A DNA stretch of 64,000 nt, taken from Loxodes magnus. Lineage: Eukaryota > Ciliophora > Karyorelictea > Loxodida > Loxodidae. The notes under the pieces were generated by a model that searched no databases, was not told where the DNA came from, and saw only the letters and a list, made by a program, of their open reading frames with translations. Each line of letters opens with the position of its first letter. Position 1 is the first letter of the stretch. The position numbers and the translations under genes were made by a program. Shown here one piece after another: positions 60,800 through 64,000 of the stretch. The stretch lies in assembly GCA_946699065.1 (NCBI GenBank), contig CAMPDV010001444.1:1-64000 (forward strand), in the 5' to 3' direction.

Positions 60800-62450
60800 A
60801 TTAAAGTTAAAGTTAAAGTTAAAAAGCTATGTTAAAGCCTTAGTATTCAGTCATCTGGCCTATTCTATCAGCTTGTCTCCATTAGTTTGTCATTAATTTT
60901 TATTAGGCTTAGTTATTCGGTATAGCACTTCATTAGTGCACCATCCTTTAATCTGAATAATTTTGATCTTGCATGTAGCGTTCCTAATTATTTATCCCAG
61001 GATTAAGATTTGAATTTTTAAAAAAATTCTATAAATTTTTCCGCTTTATGTTGGATATATCCTAAATAGCCTTTTAAAAATATCTAATTAATTCTTTCTT
61101 TAAATTTCGCTTAGTTAGTAACAATATTTTCATTGGTGTTATTTATCGCAACCGTAGCATTTTATTCTTCTTTTAAACTATTATTCCTGTAACATTTATT
61201 TTAATTTAAATTTACTACTTATTTTAAATTAATGTTTATTGCTAATTTTAATTTGAGGCTTCATTTTCTAATTCAATAGGATCTGATTAATTCCGTTAAA
61301 AAGAAAATGGAGTTACCTGAATTTATTATTAAATTTAAAGAATTCTTTGTTCCAGTTTTTTTCTATTTCTTATGCTATTTATATTTTTTCTCCAGTAAAG
61401 ACGTTATTAGTTTTTATAATGTTTCTACTTTATCAGTGTGGTATCTATTTTTGAACATAAACTCTTTTAATGACTTAGATAATATTTTCTATTTGAGTTT
61501 ATTTTGGAAGTTTTTTTAATTCTGGATTTCCAAGTGGTTAATGTTCGTCATATCAATCATATTTCTCACTTTCACTCATTGTAATTGTTTCGCTTTTTTA
61601 TTTTTTAGAGAATTTTCCTGTTTAAATGCTTTGTTCAAAGTTCTGTTATTTCTTAGAGCCATTTTATTCTGAAATATAAAGATAAAAATCAGTAGCTCTT
61701 TCTTTCTATTTCTAGATGTTTATATTTCGCCAGTTTTATTTATTCTTTTTTGTCTTGAACAATTCTGTCACAAGTGCCAAGTATTGTTGAAAATGTTGTA
61801 TCTTTTTCTTTTTCTTTGAAATTTATTTTCTTTTTTTCATTTTATATTTCTTTTGTAGATTTATTCAATTATTGGAATCTTGAATCTAATTATACTCTAT
61901 TTTTCTTATCTCTCTCTCATTATTCAAATATCATTTTCTAACCCTTTTATTTGTTCTTAGACTCCAGCTCTTCGGTCTATCATATGGTTCATCATCATCA
62001 TCATTTATAAAGTCTTTACTTATTTCGAATATTTTTTCTTTCTATGAGTTTAAGTCCTCTGCAAATTTTTTAGTTTTTTAGTAAGTGTATAAATCAGCTA
62101 CTTTATCTTTTAAAATTCCATTTTCTCTATTTCAATGTTATCTAAATAAAAAATATCAGGGTCTATAATGATAATCGTGTATTACCTTCTTCATTTATTT
62201 GCTTGATGTTATTTTTAATGATTCTGTTGAGTGATCTCTTTACAGTTTTTAATAGAGGTACTGAAAGTTGTGCTAACTTTTCAGTTCTAAATTTTTCATC
62301 AACACCTCTTGTCAGTTGAATGAAGAAAGTCGCTTTACATATTTTATTATTGATGATGTTTTTACTTAATTTTTTAAGCTTTCTTTCTTGCCATCTGTTG
62401 CTTTTAAGAGAGGCTTAAAAAGAGCTAAGACGGAGTTGAAGTAGATTTTT
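60800..62450 (-). pseudogene. LINE-C ORF1/Gag-like region with zinc knuckle
   Basis: One minus-strand frame gives ISKDFINDDDDEPYDRPKSW, RTNKRVRKWYLNN, then MSESEKYDWYDEHQPLGNPE and further to a knuckle C-YG-C-DKQ-H-QWKY-C at 61160-61122 (CX2CX3HX4C, one residue shorter than the classical spacing). Trp in the knuckle is TGA. The acidic and basic stretches and the knuckle suggest an RNA-binding structural protein. The frame is interrupted near 62300. Confidence 0.6.
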
Positions 62451-62759
62451 TGATTTTTTCTCCTACTCTGAAATGTTTAAATAATTCTTTGAAGCCTCCC
62501 GGTTTAAATACATAATTATCTTATTAAAAGTATTTAATTGAATAAATTATTAATAAAATAATTAAAAAGCAAAATATGCAAAATATGAAAAATGCATTAG
62601 TTCTTTTTATTACTATTTTTCAGAGATTAGCTTAATAATTATCCCCCTCATTTAAATGAAATATCTCTCGTAGTTTGCTTTAAAATAATTCTTTTGCATA
62701 ATAAAGATAAAAAGATTATTTATTTTAGATTATAAATGAAAAAAAGTTTAAAACTATCT

Positions 62760-64000
62760 TCATTAGAAAAGCTATTCAACTTTACCTTCTGACCATTTGC
62801 ATTCGTATGTTATTTATTTATCAATTACTTTCCCGAATCCATGTTGCTTATCTCTAAGTCAATCACCTTCGTATATTATTCCTACATTAAAAAAGATACC
62901 ATTTAAAAATTTTTAAGTTCCTTTTCCTTATTTCATATCATCTTCGAAATATCCTTCATAAACTCATTATCTTAAACATGTATATATACCATTTCCATTC
63001 TTTTGCTCATTTCTGAACTCTCCTTGATAAGTATCTCCATTTCCATAGGTTATTATTACTTTTCCTTGAAACTGATCATCTATAATATTACCCTCATAAA
63101 TATCTCCATTCTTACATATTTTTAATGCATATCCTTTTAATTTATTTTACTCCCAATGTCCTTTTATTTTGTTGTTTTCTATATCGATAAGTATTCCTTT
63201 ACCTTATTTTTCTTTCCAAATATTCCATTACCCTTCATATATTGCTTAATCTTCTAGAAAAACAGCAGGTAAATCTATCAAATTTTCTTAAACTAACTAT
63301 TAATTATATATATTTTAGTTAAATTTACCATATTACTTTATTTCTTCTATAAACTACTTAACTTTTTCATGCTACATTTTTTCTTTTAAACTAGGAGAAA
63401 ATTAATTTTATTAATTTTCGATAATCTAAAATTCATTATTTTCATCTAAAGCCATTTTGATTTTCATAAAAGGATTTTGAAATAATAAAAATCTAAGTCC
63501 ATCTAAGGAAGTTCAGTCTACAATATCGGTTTCAGTTTAAAAAAACATATTACTATCGAAATCTTTTTATGTAGGCTTATTACTTTTTTCAAAAAGTCTT
63601 TAAAATTTAACTTTTACTGCTTCTTTATCTCACTTAAGTTTCAAGTATTTCTGCATGAATAATTAATTTTCAAATTGGAATTCTTCTGATAAAAATACGT
63701 TCATTTCTACTAACTGCAACAGATCTTCTATAAAACTTTATAGTTTTTCCTTGTTTGTATAGCCATTAATATTTAAGAAAGTATTTCACATAAGCTCACA
63801 TTTTTCTTCAAAAGTAAAGTTACTACAAAGAATGGCATTTAAAAATAGCTTTTTCATTTCATAATTTCCTTCATTGTTAATAAATTAATCATAAAAGAAA
63901 GCTATTGGACTTTAGCTACTATTATCACTATTCTCATCAGGAAGTTTGACTTTTAAAGAGAAAAAAGAACTAAGTCATTTGCTTTTTATCACAAGACAGC
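62760..64000 (-). CDS. MORN-repeat protein, 5' end beyond the window
   Basis: A continuous minus-strand frame of 413 codons runs from the window edge to TGA 62762-62760. The N-terminal half contains a helical region (NFTFEEKCELMWNTFLNING, then YTNKEKLQSFIEDLLQLVEM) that resembles an EF-hand-like pair. The C-terminal ~190 residues have MORN motifs: AIYEGQWNIWKEKQGKGILI, GHWEQNKLKGYALKICKNGD, IYEGN, GNGDTYQGEFRNEQKNGNGI, YEGYFEDDMKQGKGT and IIYEGDWLRDKQHGFGKV. Several conserved Trp are TGA, which strongly supports that reading. MORN proteins of ciliates are typically cortical or ciliary; the role here is inference. No frameshift was seen. Confidence 0.85.

Larger units (their letters stand above)
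58440..62520 (-). mobile_element. LINE-C relic (ORF1, unknown middle, RT)
   Basis: On the minus strand an ORF1 with a CCHC motif (about 62450-60800) is followed by a middle part and then by RT finger and palm-A motifs (about 59160-58440). Order and orientation match a non-LTR element of about 4 kb. No endonuclease motif was found in the middle part, and frameshifts are present. The boundaries are estimates; no TSD was identified. Confidence 0.55.

Noticed and set aside
1-64000. Tetrahymena/Paramecium code (TGA only as stop)
   Set aside because: TGA occurs at conserved Trp positions in the middle of RING, kelch, MORN and knuckle domains, which would split all these genes.

Overview
The window comes from an extremely AT-rich ciliate genome in which all three standard stop codons occur inside genes. 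Reading TAA/TAG as Gln and TGA as Trp (or, at gene ends, stop) opens long ORFs that carry recognisable domains. TGA falls on conserved Trp positions of kelch, MORN, RING and CCHC motifs. That combination matches the karyorelict (NCBI table 27) and Condylostoma (table 28) codes, so I infer a karyorelict such as a Loxodes relative, or a Condylostoma-like heterotrich. A 17-nt spliceosomal-type intron in one gene fits the tiny introns known in that part of the ciliate tree. Because no codon is an absolute stop, gene ends and frames were judged from domain content and intact frame arithmetic; standard-code ORFs here are mostly meaningless.

Layout. 1-8460 and 36703-45165 are two nearly identical copies of an 8.46-kb segment, each carrying a dead non-LTR retrotransposon on the minus strand (LINE-A, APE endonuclease plus reverse transcriptase). 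Each is followed by a RING-kelch fusion gene (8622-10016 intact; 45327-46723 shifted); a third copy lies at 16829-18222. Every RING-kelch copy is followed by the start of another endonuclease-bearing element (LINE-B). Four short insertions (A 10567-11401, B 11437-12194, C 26054-26896, D 50392-51348) begin a few bases before an ATG, encode only an ORF1/Gag-like protein and have 12-16-bp target duplications. Two foldback elements with ~400-bp inverted ends lie at 23531-26013 (enclosing a decayed MORN gene) and 55982-58376. A third LINE relic (LINE-C) occupies about 58440-62520.

Host genes. The best supported are a 1647-aa furin-like cysteine-rich multi-pass membrane protein (29955-34915, minus, one 17-nt intron), a RING-UBL gene (55174-55696, minus), a small basic/acidic protein (51957-52760), an LRR gene (20846-21484), a 207-aa ORF (15893-16516) and a MORN-repeat gene running off the right edge (62760-64000, minus).

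The most striking object is 52925-55173. Read on the minus strand, directly continuing the RING-UBL gene, it is a run of roughly 80 intron-like units (GTAAG...TTTAAA...TATAG, 16-25 nt), almost all separated by exactly three variable bases. It looks like a chain of single-codon exons, or a tandemly amplified intron. I know of no described system like it.
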